From contig NZ_JANSJE010000016.1 in the NCBI RefSeq assembly GCF_047462415.1, positions 5,788-69,787 of the forward strand: a stretch of 64,000 nucleotides of DNA, given 5' to 3'. Position 1 is the stretch's first letter. Every line of letters begins with the position of its first letter. The stretch comes from Thermostichus sp047462415 (GTDB lineage: Bacteria; Cyanobacteriota; Cyanobacteriia; Thermostichales; Thermostichaceae). The position numbers and the translations under genes are program-made. This document shows, piece after piece, positions 1 through 8,586 of the stretch. The notes beneath the pieces were generated by a model that saw nothing but the letters and a program-made list of their open reading frames with translations, did no database searches and was not told the origin of the DNA.

Positions 1-823
1 CATGATCCTGGAGCACCTGGCAGAGCTGCCGCAGATCCCGCAGCCGCTCAGGCGGCACTGGCAGCCGCGCCAGGTTAGAAAGAACCTGAGCGGGCTGGCC
101 CCGCAGCCCCAGGATTTGCAGGCCAATCTGGCGGGCGGCTTCCGGCAAAGGGGCCGATTCTAGGTAAACGTAGTCGAGCCGGGCAATGGCACGGCGCACC
201 GCCGCTTGAGCCGTGGGGGCAACTGGGCTGAGCAGGCTTTCGGTCAGGCCCACATCGCCCAGCAGCAGCGTCCAAGCGGAGATGCCGACCGAGCGAATGC
301 AATCGGCCAACAGCAGCAGGATCTCGGCATCGGCCAGCCATCCGCCCGCCCCGATCAGCTCCACCCCGGACTGAAAAAACTCCTGGCTGCTGTAGGATCC
401 CTCCTCCCGCCGGCTGTTGCGGAAAACGCTGCCGTGGTAGTAGAGCCGCAGCGGCAAAGGCCCGCCGGCTAGACGGGTGGCCGCCGCCCGCACAAGGGAA
501 GCGGTGAACTCCGGGCGCAGCCCCAGCATCATCCCTTCGCCATCCCGCAGTTGCAGCACCGCCTCGGCGCGGATGGATCCCCCCGCCAGCAGTGTTTCCA
601 GCCGCTCCAGGGTGGGGGTGATGAGGCGCTGGTAGCCGTAGCGGCGAAAAACCTGGGTGAGCTGAGCCTCCAGCCTCTCCCGTCGCTGTACTTCCCGGGG
701 CAGCAAATCGCGGGCGCCGCTGGGGGGGCGCAGGCTGCTGGAAAGGGTGGAAGCAGCTAAGGACTCCGTCCCGCTGACGCGATCGTACACAGGCTGCTCC
801 GGCAGAGTGTCCTGCCGCATCAT
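1..823 (-). CDS. hisZ: ATP phosphoribosyltransferase regulatory subunit HisZ (3' end cut by window edge)
   Basis: The minus-strand frame is open from an ATG at 823 (a second ATG lies at 820) to the window edge, so about 274 residues are visible. HisZ is a catalytically dead class II histidyl-tRNA synthetase relative that partners short-form HisG in the first step of histidine synthesis. The visible frame has the expected opening (RPPSGARDLLPREVQRRE), a motif-2-like LRPEFTASLVRAAATRL and YHGSVFRNSRREEGSYSSQE, followed by GVELIGAGGWLADAEIL. The gene starts 15 nt after the stop of the nicotinamidase-like gene on the same strand, so the two may be co-transcribed. I see no clear Shine-Dalgarno, so the choice between the two ATGs is open. 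HisS is the main alternative, but the degenerate motifs favour HisZ. Confidence 0.85.
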   Translation of the reverse strand, partial: MMRQDTLPEQPVYDRVSGTESLAASTLSSSLRPPSGARDLLPREVQRRERLEAQLTQVFRRYGYQRLITPTLERLETLLAGGSIRAEAVLQLRDGEGMMLGLRPEFTASLVRAAATRLAGGPLPLRLYYHGSVFRNSRREEGSYSSQEFFQSGVELIGAGGWLADAEILLLLADCIRSVGISAWTLLLGDVGLTESLLSPVAPTAQAAVRRAIARLDYVYLESAPLPEAARQIGLQILGLRGQPAQVLSNLARLPVPPERLRDLRQLCQVLQDH

Positions 824-838
824 ACTGGATCTGCGGGG

Positions 839-1909
839 TCAGCCGGGATCCCTGGGAAACTCAGGCCACTCCCAGATGGGGTCGGTGGAGCGCACCCGGT
901 GCATCCCGGCGGCGGCAAAGCGGGCGAAGGCCGCCTCCGCCTGCTCGCTGAAATCCACCCCGCCGGGGATCACCACCGCTGAGGTGCAATCTTCCAGAAG
1001 ATAAACTTTCTTAGCCAGGCTGGGATCCGTGGCTTGGATCTCCTGCAACAGGTCGTTCACCGTCCAGGCCACACAGTGGCTTTTGGCTTGGCCAGCCACG
1101 ATCAGCGCGTCAAACTGCAACAGGTGGCAGATGAGGGACGCGTTTTTCTCGTCGATGGGATCCCCTTCCGGCCCGGTCAAGACCTCCGGACTGAGCACGG
1201 AATAATTTTCTGTCAAGGGGTTGGCTCCCTTGAGCTGCAGGCTGGGCTGGCTGTGGCGGGCCATGCCGTGAAAGAAGATCGCCTCTTCCACCGCCGGCAC
1301 CAGAGCATGGCCGATCCCTCCCAACATGGAGTGGTAGGGCCAGACGATGAGGGGATATTTGCCCCCTTGCTCCAACTGCTCGGCGTAGTGCAGGGCATAA
1401 ACCTGCAGCCGCGTCAGATCCCCTTGGGTGAGGTTGGCAGCCATTGCGGGGTTCACCCGCCACCGCCCGCAGCGAATATCGGCTGCCGAAATGGCCGTGG
1501 CCGGTTCAGGATGGGCTCCCTGCGCGTCCACCCAAAAGACGGGGTGGAAAATCTGCATGGCTGTGTGGGTGTCGAGGGTGGCGATGATCTGGGTGATGTG
1601 GGCCAAGTTGCGATAGATAAACTGACAAAGCCGTCGATTGTCTTCCACCGCACCCAAACCGCTGGAGCCGGCCACAAACAGCTCAAAGCCAGGGATGCAA
1701 AAGGTATTCTGCACATCGATCAGCAACAAGCCCACCCGCACCCGATCGGCCTCTGCCGGTGGGATCCCGTGCTCCTTGGCCCAGCGCTCGGCTTCTGCTG
1801 CCCGCTGTTGGTAGGGCACCCGCCAGATCTCTCCCACCCGCTCCGGCGCAAAGTGGGGCGGCAGGCCCGCCGGCGCCTCAACAGCTAGCTCCTCTAGCAT
1901 GGGATTCAT
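839..1909 (-). CDS. isochorismatase/nicotinamidase-family hydrolase
   Basis: The product is 356 residues, longer than a standard PncA of about 200. The cysteine-hydrolase layout is recognisable: Asp65 in LLIDVQNTFC, a metal-site-like D113xH115 in TLDTHTAMQIFHP, Lys184 in GGKYPLIVWPYH, and Cys279 in VAGQAKSHCVAW. The family cleaves amides such as nicotinamide. Divergent pncB makes nicotinamide-to-nicotinate deamidation the best guess, but the substrate is not proven. I chose the ATG at 1909 because GGAAG lies just upstream; the frame also stays open back to 2035. A palindromic site at 1978-2002, shared with pncB, lies about 70 nt upstream. hisZ follows 15 nt downstream. Confidence 0.8.
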   Translation of the reverse strand: MNPMLEELAVEAPAGLPPHFAPERVGEIWRVPYQQRAAEAERWAKEHGIPPAEADRVRVGLLLIDVQNTFCIPGFELFVAGSSGLGAVEDNRRLCQFIYRNLAHITQIIATLDTHTAMQIFHPVFWVDAQGAHPEPATAISAADIRCGRWRVNPAMAANLTQGDLTRLQVYALHYAEQLEQGGKYPLIVWPYHSMLGGIGHALVPAVEEAIFFHGMARHSQPSLQLKGANPLTENYSVLSPEVLTGPEGDPIDEKNASLICHLLQFDALIVAGQAKSHCVAWTVNDLLQEIQATDPSLAKKVYLLEDCTSAVVIPGGVDFSEQAEAAFARFAAAGMHRVRSTDPIWEWPEFPRDPG

Positions 1910-1977
1910 GGCGTTCTTCCACTGCAACTTGGCCGACCTCGCACAAGCGCGCTCAGGGTTGACGGGGTCGGGTGGAT

Positions 1978-2002
1978 ACTTATGGTTAATCTTACTATAA
2001 GT
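1978..2002. promoter_or_regulatory. candidate operator, copy 1 (NAD salvage)
   Basis: This is a 25-nt imperfect palindrome that begins ACTTAT and ends ATAAGT, with inner GT/AC pairs. It shares ACTTATGGT-N7-ACTATAA with copy 2 at 2134-2158. It lies upstream of the nicotinamidase-like gene. The arrangement resembles a binding site of a NAD-pathway repressor such as the Nudix-related NrtR, but the regulator is inferred. Confidence 0.5.
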
Positions 2003-2067
2003 CGGGGCTAGAGTTTTGCCCAGGTGGCCGCTCATGTTCTCGGCTACGTTTGGGTTGGGTGTTTTGT

Positions 2068-2090
2068 CAAGACTGGTTTTTCCAGTCTTG
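2068..2090. repeat. perfect 9-bp inverted repeat in the NAD intergenic region
   Basis: CAAGACTGG (2068-2076) and CCAGTCTTG (2082-2090) are separated by TTTTT. The hairpin lies between the two divergent operators. On the minus strand the loop is AAAAA and no T-run follows, so it is not a standard terminator. Its role is unknown. Confidence 0.5.
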
Positions 2091-2133
2091 CGGGGGTTGT
2101 GGTGCTGCTTGTGGATCCCTGACAGGCAGGCTT

Positions 2134-2158
2134 ACTTATGGTAGGTTTCACTATAACT
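2134..2158. promoter_or_regulatory. candidate operator, copy 2 (in front of pncB)
   Basis: This copy has the same ACTTATGGT-N7-ACTATAA core as 1978-2002, again palindromic (TTATnGT-N7-ACnATAA), and ends 55 nt before the pncB start. Two copies flanking a divergent pair of functionally linked genes suggest a common regulator. The regulator itself is inferred. Confidence 0.5.
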
Positions 2159-2213
2159 TTGGCGGCAACCCGCCGCGTGCTCCCGTCCCCCTCCACCTGC
2201 CCTGAGGTTTTTC

Positions 2214-3581
2214 ATGTTGAGCCCTGATTTCTCGTCGTTGCGGCCCCAAGACTATGGTTTGCTGACGGATCTGTACCAGTTCACCATGGCCGCCTGCTAT
2301 GTGGGGGAAGGGTTAGAGGCTCAGCCTGCTGCCTTTGAGCTGTTTGTGCGGCGGCTGCCCACCGACTATGGCTATCTGATCGCCATGGGGCTCGCCCAGG
2401 CAGTGGACTATCTGCAGCAGCTCAGCTTTGCCCCTGAGGCTTTGCAGGCGCTGCGGGAAACGGGCATTTTCGCCGATGCGCCGGAGCGCTTTTGGGATCT
2501 GCTGGCCCGCTGCCGGTTTGAGGGAGATGTGTGGGCAGTGCCGGAAGGAACCGCCATTTTCGCCAACCAGCCTCTATTGCGGGTGGAAGCCCCCCTCTGG
2601 CAAGCCCAACTGGTGGAGACCTACCTGCTGGCCACCTTGAACTACCAGACCCTGATTGCCACCAAGGCGGCCCGGATGCGGGATGCGGCGGGGGATGAGG
2701 CCATTTTGCTGGAGTTCGGCACGCGGCGAGCTTTTGGGCCCCAGGCGGGGCTGTGGGCGGCCCGGGCGGCGCTGGCTGCAGGGTTTAACGCCACTTCCAA
2801 CGTCTTGGCGGCTCTGAAATTGGGGCGCAAGCCGGCAGGAACCATGGCCCATTCCCTGGTGATGGCCATCGCTGCTCTCTCGGGCGACGAGACCCGCGCC
2901 TTTCAATCCTTTCGGCGCTACTTTCCCCAGGCCGCGCTTTTGATCGATACCTACGATCCCATCCAAGGGGCGCGCACGGCAGCCCAACTCTTTGCGGCCA
3001 CCCATCCGGATCAACTGGGATCGCGCGGGGAAATCGGCGGGGTGCGCATCGACTCCGGAGATTTGGAAGATCTCTCTCGCCGGGTAAAGCAGATTTTGCC
3101 CCAGGGAGCGCCGGTGTTTGTCAGCGGCGACCTCGACGAACACGAGATCGAGCGTCTGCATCGCTCCCAAGCTCCCATCAGCGGCTACGGGGTGGGCACC
3201 CGCCTGGTGACCGGGGAAGGGGTCAACGGGGTGTACAAATTGGTGGAAATCAACGGGATCCCGGTGGCTAAGGCTTCCTTTGCCAAAGCTACTCTTCCCG
3301 GGCGCAAGCAGATCTTTCGCGGCCCTGAGGGAGACTTGTTGGGCCGGTTCGATGAGCCCCCGCCCCCCGGCTACGAACCGCTGTTACGCCAGATCATGCA
3401 CAGGGGTGTGCTACTGGCTCCCTTGCCAGATCTAGAAGCCATCGCCCGCACCAGCCGCGCTTCTGTGCTGAATCTGCCCCAAGGGGTGCGGCAACTGCGC
3501 CAGCCGGATCCCTGGCCCATGGCCCTGACCGCGGCCTTGCAACGGGTAAAAGACCACACCCTCGGTCAGGAATCTGCCTGA
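2214..3581 (+). CDS. pncB: nicotinate phosphoribosyltransferase
   Basis: The protein (455 residues) converts nicotinate and PRPP to nicotinate mononucleotide in the Preiss-Handler NAD pathway. Family signatures are the N-terminal LLTDLYQFTMAACY, LLEFGTRRAFGPQAG in the middle, the phosphate-site region RIDSGDLEDLSRRVKQIL, and GYGVGTRLVTGEG. Length and order fit cyanobacterial NAPRTase. It is divergent from a nicotinamidase-like gene, and NadD, the next enzyme of the route, is encoded at 23621-24283. The ATG at 2214 opens the conserved N-terminus directly, and a candidate operator ends 55 nt upstream. Confidence 0.95.
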   Translation: MLSPDFSSLRPQDYGLLTDLYQFTMAACYVGEGLEAQPAAFELFVRRLPTDYGYLIAMGLAQAVDYLQQLSFAPEALQALRETGIFADAPERFWDLLARCRFEGDVWAVPEGTAIFANQPLLRVEAPLWQAQLVETYLLATLNYQTLIATKAARMRDAAGDEAILLEFGTRRAFGPQAGLWAARAALAAGFNATSNVLAALKLGRKPAGTMAHSLVMAIAALSGDETRAFQSFRRYFPQAALLIDTYDPIQGARTAAQLFAATHPDQLGSRGEIGGVRIDSGDLEDLSRRVKQILPQGAPVFVSGDLDEHEIERLHRSQAPISGYGVGTRLVTGEGVNGVYKLVEINGIPVAKASFAKATLPGRKQIFRGPEGDLLGRFDEPPPPGYEPLLRQIMHRGVLLAPLPDLEAIARTSRASVLNLPQGVRQLRQPDPWPMALTAALQRVKDHTLGQESA

Positions 3582-3602
3582 GGAAAGGGAGTTTTGCTGC
3601 AT

Positions 3603-3608
3603 TATAAT
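3603..3608 (+). promoter_or_regulatory. candidate -10 element for gmd
   Basis: A perfect TATAAT lies about 100 nt before gmd in the pncB-gmd gap. No convincing -35 hexamer sits at the right distance, so only the -10 is proposed. Confidence 0.35.
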
Positions 3609-3706
3609 GTCTTAGCTTTCAAGTCTCTGCTTCGAGATCTGAGTTTTGCTATTGGACTTGAGCCACTTCGCTGCTTAGACTTTTCCCGCTCTTTGCCCCC
3701 AACTCT

Positions 3707-4843
3707 ATGACCCAACGTGCCTTAATTACCGGCATCACCGGACAGGATGGCTCTTATCTGGCCGAGCTGCTGCTGCAGAAAAACTACGAAGTTCACGGCA
3801 TCATCCGCCGCGCTAGCACTTTCAACACCGACCGCATCGACCACATCTACGTGGATGCCCATGACCCGCAAGCCAGGCTATTTCTCCACTACGGGGATCT
3901 CACGGACGGCACCACCCTGCGCCGGATCCTGGAACAGGTGCAGCCGACGGAAGTGTACAACTTGGGGGCCCAATCCCACGTGCGGGTGAGTTTTGATGCG
4001 CCGGAATACACCGTCGACGCGGTGGCCATGGGCACGCTGCGTCTTCTAGAGGCCATCCGCGACTACCAACAGCGCACCGGGATCCGGGTGAAGTTTTACC
4101 AGGCGGGATCCTCGGAGATGTTCGGCCTGGTGCAGGAGATCCCGCAGAAGGAGACCACCCCCTTCTACCCCCGCAGCCCCTATGCCTGTGCCAAGGTGTA
4201 CGCCTACTGGCAGACGGTCAACTACCGCGAAGCCTACAATCTGTTCGCCTGCAACGGCATTTTGTTCAACCACGAGAGCCCACGGCGGGGGGAAACCTTT
4301 GTAACCCGCAAGATCACCCGCGCCGTCAGCCGCATCGTGGCCGGTAAACAAAGCAAACTGTACCTGGGCAACCTGGATGCTAAGCGAGACTGGGGCTACG
4401 CCAAAGACTATGTCGAGGGAATGTGGATGATGCTCCAACAACCCCAGCCGGACGACTATGTGTTGGCTACGGGGGAAACCCACACCGTGCGCGAGTTCGC
4501 GGAACGAGCCTTCGCGCTGGTGGGTCTGCCCATTACCTGGAAAGGCTCCGGCCCAGCCGAACAGGGATTGTATAAAGACCAGGTGTTGATCGAGATCGAC
4601 CCCCGCTACTACCGCCCAACCGAGGTGGATCTGCTGCTGGGGGATGCTTCCAAAGCCAAGCGAGTCCTGGGGTGGGAGCCCAGAGTGAGCTTCCCACAAT
4701 TGGTGGAGCTAATGGTGCTGGCCGACTTGGAAGCCATCGGCCTGGATCCGGATCCCATCCTAGGGGAACGGCGCACCCTCAACGGCCTGCTCAGCGAAGA
4801 TCGCGCCTTCATCCGCACCCAACTGGGGGTTCATTACGACTGA
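3707..4843 (+). CDS. gmd: GDP-mannose 4,6-dehydratase
   Basis: This 378-residue extended short-chain dehydrogenase converts GDP-mannose to GDP-4-keto-6-deoxymannose, a precursor of fucose, rhamnose-type and other deoxy sugars of surface glycans. The start MTQRALITGITGQDGSYLAE carries the NAD(P) Rossmann loop. GIIRRASTFNTDRIDH, the nucleotide-site NLGAQSHVRVSF, the catalytic YPRSPYACAKVYAYW (Tyr-x3-Lys) and NHESPRRGETFVTRKI are all present and characteristic of Gmd. No fucose synthetase gene follows; rpsD is next on the same strand. A TATAAT box lies about 100 nt upstream. Confidence 0.95.
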   Translation: MTQRALITGITGQDGSYLAELLLQKNYEVHGIIRRASTFNTDRIDHIYVDAHDPQARLFLHYGDLTDGTTLRRILEQVQPTEVYNLGAQSHVRVSFDAPEYTVDAVAMGTLRLLEAIRDYQQRTGIRVKFYQAGSSEMFGLVQEIPQKETTPFYPRSPYACAKVYAYWQTVNYREAYNLFACNGILFNHESPRRGETFVTRKITRAVSRIVAGKQSKLYLGNLDAKRDWGYAKDYVEGMWMMLQQPQPDDYVLATGETHTVREFAERAFALVGLPITWKGSGPAEQGLYKDQVLIEIDPRYYRPTEVDLLLGDASKAKRVLGWEPRVSFPQLVELMVLADLEAIGLDPDPILGERRTLNGLLSEDRAFIRTQLGVHYD

Positions 4844-5001
4844 CAAGAGGGATAAGACGGTCGAGACGGGATCCCAAAAACCGCTTCGTCCCCCTTGCCC
4901 AGATCGGGGAGTGAACGCTTAATATAGGAGATCGCCAATTCTTCTAGCTTCCTGAACGTTCGACCCTGGACATCCTTTGCTGATTTCGGAGAACTGCCCG
5001 C

Positions 5002-5613
5002 ATGTCCCGCTACACAGGTCCCCGTCTAAAAATTATTCGTCGCTTCGGGGGACTTGATCTGCCCGGTTTGACGCGCAAGCGCCCCAAAAATAACAATCCG
5101 CCCGGTATGCATGGCGCCGAGCGCAAGAAAAAGTCTGAGTATGCCATTCGCCTAGAAGAAAAGCAGAAGGTGCGCTTCAACTATGGGCTAAGCGAACGGC
5201 AGATGATCCGCTACATGCGCAAGGCACGGCGCTCCAAGGGATCCACCGGCTTGGCCCTGTTGCAGATGCTGGAAATGCGGTTGGATTGCATCGTGTTTCG
5301 TCTGGGCATGGCTCCCACCATCCCGGCAGCTCGACAGTTGGTGAGCCACGGCCACATAGAGGTTAACGGCCAAAAGGTCACCATTCCCAGCTATGGCTGC
5401 AAAGTGGGGGACGTGATTACGGTCAGAAACAAGGAATCTTCTCGCAAGCTGGTATCCGCCTACGCAGAGTATCCGGGTCTGTTTCTACCTGACTACCTGG
5501 AGTTTGACAAAGAAAAGCTGCGCGGACGCATCAAAGAACTGCCCCCCCGCGAGCAAATTTGTGCTCCGGTCAACGAGCTTTTGGTGGTTGAGTTCTATTC
5601 CCGTAAGCTCTAA
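5002..5613 (+). CDS. rpsD: 30S ribosomal protein S4
   Basis: The 203-residue protein is a primary 16S rRNA-binding protein that starts assembly of the small-subunit body. The start MSRYTGPRLKIIRRFGGLDLPGL, the GMHGAERKKKSEYAIRLEEKQK segment and the S4 domain around residues 90-150 (LEMRLDCIVFRLGMAPTIPAARQLVSHGHI) are typical. As usual in cyanobacteria it stands alone, not in a large ribosomal operon. The 158-nt leader may hold an autoregulatory target, but I cannot define one by eye. A strong GC-rich hairpin repeat at 5635-5670 lies just downstream. Confidence 0.97.
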   Translation: MSRYTGPRLKIIRRFGGLDLPGLTRKRPKNNNPPGMHGAERKKKSEYAIRLEEKQKVRFNYGLSERQMIRYMRKARRSKGSTGLALLQMLEMRLDCIVFRLGMAPTIPAARQLVSHGHIEVNGQKVTIPSYGCKVGDVITVRNKESSRKLVSAYAEYPGLFLPDYLEFDKEKLRGRIKELPPREQICAPVNELLVVEFYSRKL

Positions 5614-5634
5614 GGATCCCTTTTGCTGCTAACT

Positions 5635-5670
5635 CCCCTCTCCCAGGGGGAGAGGGGCTGGGGGTGAGGG
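5635..5670. repeat. dispersed hairpin repeat, copy A
   Basis: CCCCTCTCCC (5635-5644) pairs with GGGAGAGGGG (5648-5657) and is followed by CTGGGGGTGAGGG. It lies between the convergent rpsD and tolC-like genes, where it could act as a two-way terminator. Related copies are at 33105-33230, 48538-48568, 60192-60228 and 63940-64000. Confidence 0.75.
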
Positions 5671-5690
5671 CGCAAAGCCAAGGAGATGGG

Positions 5691-7244
5691 TTAGAGGCTG
5701 CCGATGGCCCGCCGCAGTTGTACCAAGGCGCGGTTGTAGGCGATCACAGCATCGGAAAGGTTGCCACGGGCGGTGGTGAGGGCAGCTTCGGCATTGATCA
5801 CCTCTGTCTGAGTGCCCACCCCCGCTTGCAAGCGCAGCCGGGCCAAGCGCAGGCTTTCTTCTGCCGAGGCAATCGCCACTTTGGCCGAGTCGATCTGCTC
5901 GCGGCTGGAGCTGAGGGTCAGGAAGGCTTCTTCCACCCCCCGCTGGATTTCATTGCGGGTGCCAACGAAATTGCTCACGGCCACTTGTCCATCGATCTGG
6001 GCTTGGCGGGCTTGGGCAGATGCTGCTCCCCCATCGAACCACGTCAAGCTGAAATTGGCTCCGACCGAATAGCCAACATCAAAACTGTTGCGGCTGGCGT
6101 TGAAATCGTTAACGGCATCGAGGGTGGCGAACAAACCGACCTGGGGGCCATTGCGGGCTTGGGCCAGGCGCACACGGCTTTGGGCTTGTTCCAGCTCGCG
6201 GCGTTGGCGCTCCAGCTCTTGTCGTTGGGCGAAGGCAGCGATGATGGTCTCTTCTAAGCTGAGATCCCATTCTCCCATCGGCTCGATGCGGTCGCTGGCC
6301 AACACATCGGTGGGGCTGGGAAAGTTCAGCAGTTCGGCCAGACGGCGGCGATTCAGTTGTTGGATGTTTTGGGCCGCCAGCAAGGCTTGTCGATTGTTGG
6401 CCAATTCCGTCTCTGCTTGGAGAATCTCGAAGCGCGTGCCCAGCCCGGCCCGTTCTCGGGCTTGAGCATCCCGCAGGGTGGCTTCCGAGCTTTCGACAGC
6501 AGCCTGTCTGATGGCAACCCTGGCATCGGCGCTTTGCAGATCGTAGTAGGCGTTGGCCACAGCTTGTTTGACCGTCTGCAGGGCTTGCTCCAGTTGCAGT
6601 TGGGCGACGCGCAGAGCTTCTTGGGCCAGCTTCAGGTTTTGCTCCCTGAGGCCAGTGTCAAAAGCGGTGTACTCCACCCGCACCACGCTGGCTGAGAAAG
6701 TGTGAACTTCGCGGCTTGGCCCGCCGCCGGGTGAAGGAGGTTCGCTGTATTGGTAACTGGCTCGAGTGGAGAGGCTGGGAGCAAAGGCAGCTTGAGCGAC
6801 GGCCACCCCGGCCTCGGCCCGCTCGACGGCCAGCCTGGCCTGCTGCACAGTTGGGTTTTGGGCCACGGCGAGCTCCAGGGCTTGTTCTAAAGACAAGCCC
6901 TCTCTTCGCTCAATGCGCACCTGCAAGGGGGATTGGGGTACTACCAATTCTTCAGCCGTCAAGGCTCCCTGCACCGCCAGGTCAGCGGCAGGGGCGGAGT
7001 CGGCAAGGTTGGGGGGAATCGATAGGGTGGGGGGGGGTGGGGGGGTGAGGATTTCGCGGCTGTTGGGCAGAGCAAAAGTAGCGGAGCCAGGGGCTTCCGG
7101 CTGGGCAAGAGCAGGAGCAACCCAGAGCAGACTCAACAGTAGGCCACAGGGGGCGGAACGGGCAAGGTGCAACTGGGATCCCGCCAAGCCCATCTGCCCT
7201 TGAGGAAGTCGCAGCGGATCCCCAGCTACATTTTCCATCGCCAT
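5691..7244 (-). CDS. TolC-family outer-membrane efflux protein
   Basis: The protein has about 517 residues. A basic N-terminus and hydrophobic core end in a signal-peptidase-like site (WVAPALAQPEAP), followed by a Pro-rich linker. Two tandem coiled-coil repeats typical of the OEP family follow. The first begins LSLEQALELAVAQNPTVQQA and the second around LSLEETIIAAFAQRQELERQ. TolC proteins trimerise into a channel-tunnel that serves RND and ABC exporters with an HlyD-type adaptor. The pump at 34911-42192 is a possible partner, but it is unlinked. The start was set at the ATG at 7244 because upstream codons lack signal-peptide character; ATG 7238 is also possible. No strong ribosome site is visible. 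Confidence 0.88.
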   Translation of the reverse strand: MAMENVAGDPLRLPQGQMGLAGSQLHLARSAPCGLLLSLLWVAPALAQPEAPGSATFALPNSREILTPPPPPTLSIPPNLADSAPAADLAVQGALTAEELVVPQSPLQVRIERREGLSLEQALELAVAQNPTVQQARLAVERAEAGVAVAQAAFAPSLSTRASYQYSEPPSPGGGPSREVHTFSASVVRVEYTAFDTGLREQNLKLAQEALRVAQLQLEQALQTVKQAVANAYYDLQSADARVAIRQAAVESSEATLRDAQARERAGLGTRFEILQAETELANNRQALLAAQNIQQLNRRRLAELLNFPSPTDVLASDRIEPMGEWDLSLEETIIAAFAQRQELERQRRELEQAQSRVRLAQARNGPQVGLFATLDAVNDFNASRNSFDVGYSVGANFSLTWFDGGAASAQARQAQIDGQVAVSNFVGTRNEIQRGVEEAFLTLSSSREQIDSAKVAIASAEESLRLARLRLQAGVGTQTEVINAEAALTTARGNLSDAVIAYNRALVQLRRAIGSL

Positions 7245-7440
7245 TGCGTTGGGATTCTCAACATCACCCCTAGCAGTATCGCAGAATGAAAGACAAAAAT
7301 AAAACGGTTTTCCACAGGCTCTCTTGCTGCTCCGCTGACCTGCCCGACCTGCGTCCGGTGGGATTTGCGCTCTGCCCAAGCACTGGGTTCCATGGAATGC
7401 CACCAAGTAGATTTAGGATCTGAGTAGCACGAGTTCAGCC

Positions 7441-7695
7441 ATGACCAGTCCCAAGCCGGCATCTTCTCCCCCCCAAAACTCTCCGCCCCTCTGGCTCAGC
7501 CTGGCGTTGGGGCTCACCACCGCTCCGGTTCTGTTGGGCCTGGTCTTGGCGGATCGGGCCGGCAAATGGCTGGGATCCCTGAGCTGGGAAGATCCGGGTT
7601 GGTGGCTGGGGGAACGGCTGCCCAACTTGGACAGGGCCACGCTGCAGGCCCATGAGCAACAGCGCAAAAACTCTGCCCCAGTCGAGAATTCTTAG
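7441..7695 (+). CDS. small membrane protein of unknown function
   Basis: This 84-residue frame has a Pro/Ser-rich N-terminus, one clear transmembrane segment (about residues 17-37, LWLSLALGLTTAPVLLGLVL) and a charged C-terminus with a Trp-rich patch (SWEDPGWWLG). I do not recognise the family. It lies 58 nt before another membrane-anchored gene on the same strand. The composition looks protein-like, but no strong ribosome-binding site precedes the ATG, so its reality is moderately supported. Confidence 0.5.
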   Translation: MTSPKPASSPPQNSPPLWLSLALGLTTAPVLLGLVLADRAGKWLGSLSWEDPGWWLGERLPNLDRATLQAHEQQRKNSAPVENS

Positions 7696-7753
7696 CTTCC
7701 CTATTGCTTGCGTATCATAGGTAAAGCGAATCTGCAGCAGGAGTTAACAGCCT

Positions 7754-8542
7754 TTGCGTAGACTGGCCAGACCGCCGCAGGAGTTCACCTCCGGGTTCTC
7801 GGGGGTGCTGTTTTGGTTGAGCGCATTCCTCTTCACGGCGGTGGTGAGCGCTTGTCTGGGCTATCTATTCGGCCAACGAGCCCTATCGGGGGTTTCTTCT
7901 CCCGTCACCGGTTCCGGTCAGGCTTCTCGCTCCCGCGCAGTTCGGGATCCCCGCAGCGTGCCCTTGCTGAACGAGGCTGAGGTGATCGCAGCAGCGGAAG
8001 CAAACCTTCGCCCACCCCCAACGCCTACCCCTCTTTTCACGGCAACGCCCACGCCAGTCGCAACACCTACCCCAACGCCCACCCCCCGCCTGTCGCCTGA
8101 GTTGGCGGCGGCCCCCTCTCCAACGCCTACCCCCCGACCTGTCACTCCATCTCCGCCGCCTCCCCGCGCCTCGTCACCGGCGCCCACCCCACCTCCCCTC
8201 CCTCGGCAAGTTGCCACCAGTGGCCAGGTTGCCATGCAGGTGCTCTCGGTTCGTCGCGAGGGAAGCCAAGTAGTCTTGAATGTGGCTATGCAGAACAACT
8301 CGTCAGAGACGGTGCGCTTTCTCTACAGCTTCATGAACGTTACCGACGACAACGGACGCTCGATCAACGCTCTTGCCCAAGGTTTGCCGGGGGAGTTGCC
8401 CCCCAACAGCCAAGTTTTCCAGGGCATCATCCGCATCCCGGCTTCCAGCTTGGCCGGATCCCGCTCCCTGTCCCTGAGTTTGGCCGATTACCCCAGCCGC
8501 CGCCACCGAGTGGGAGCCAGCGGGATCCCGGTGCCGCCCTAG
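7754..8542 (+). CDS. membrane-anchored protein with Pro/Thr linker
   Basis: The 262-residue protein probably starts at TTG, with AGGAG about 10 nt upstream. One N-terminal transmembrane segment (about residues 16-40) is followed by a long low-complexity linker of PTPTPTP repeats (about 85-150). A C-terminal beta-type domain of about 100 residues (VAMQVLSVRREGSQVVLNVAMQ onwards) is built like the DUF4352/FxLYD kind of extracytoplasmic domain. That suggests a periplasmic domain held off the membrane by a stalk, probably in the cell wall. The function is unknown. It is followed by menG on the same strand. Confidence 0.75.
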   Translation: MRRLARPPQEFTSGFSGVLFWLSAFLFTAVVSACLGYLFGQRALSGVSSPVTGSGQASRSRAVRDPRSVPLLNEAEVIAAAEANLRPPPTPTPLFTATPTPVATPTPTPTPRLSPELAAAPSPTPTPRPVTPSPPPPRASSPAPTPPPLPRQVATSGQVAMQVLSVRREGSQVVLNVAMQNNSSETVRFLYSFMNVTDDNGRSINALAQGLPGELPPNSQVFQGIIRIPASSLAGSRSLSLSLADYPSRRHRVGASGIPVPP

Positions 8543-8586
8543 CCCCCCTCTTCTTTTGGCTTCAGGCCGGCGATCCGTTCGCGCTC

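Noticed and set aside
1034..1888. Long open plus-strand frame opposite the nicotinamidase-like gene
   Set aside because: It lies wholly antisense to a gene with clear family motifs and its translation has no recognisable features.
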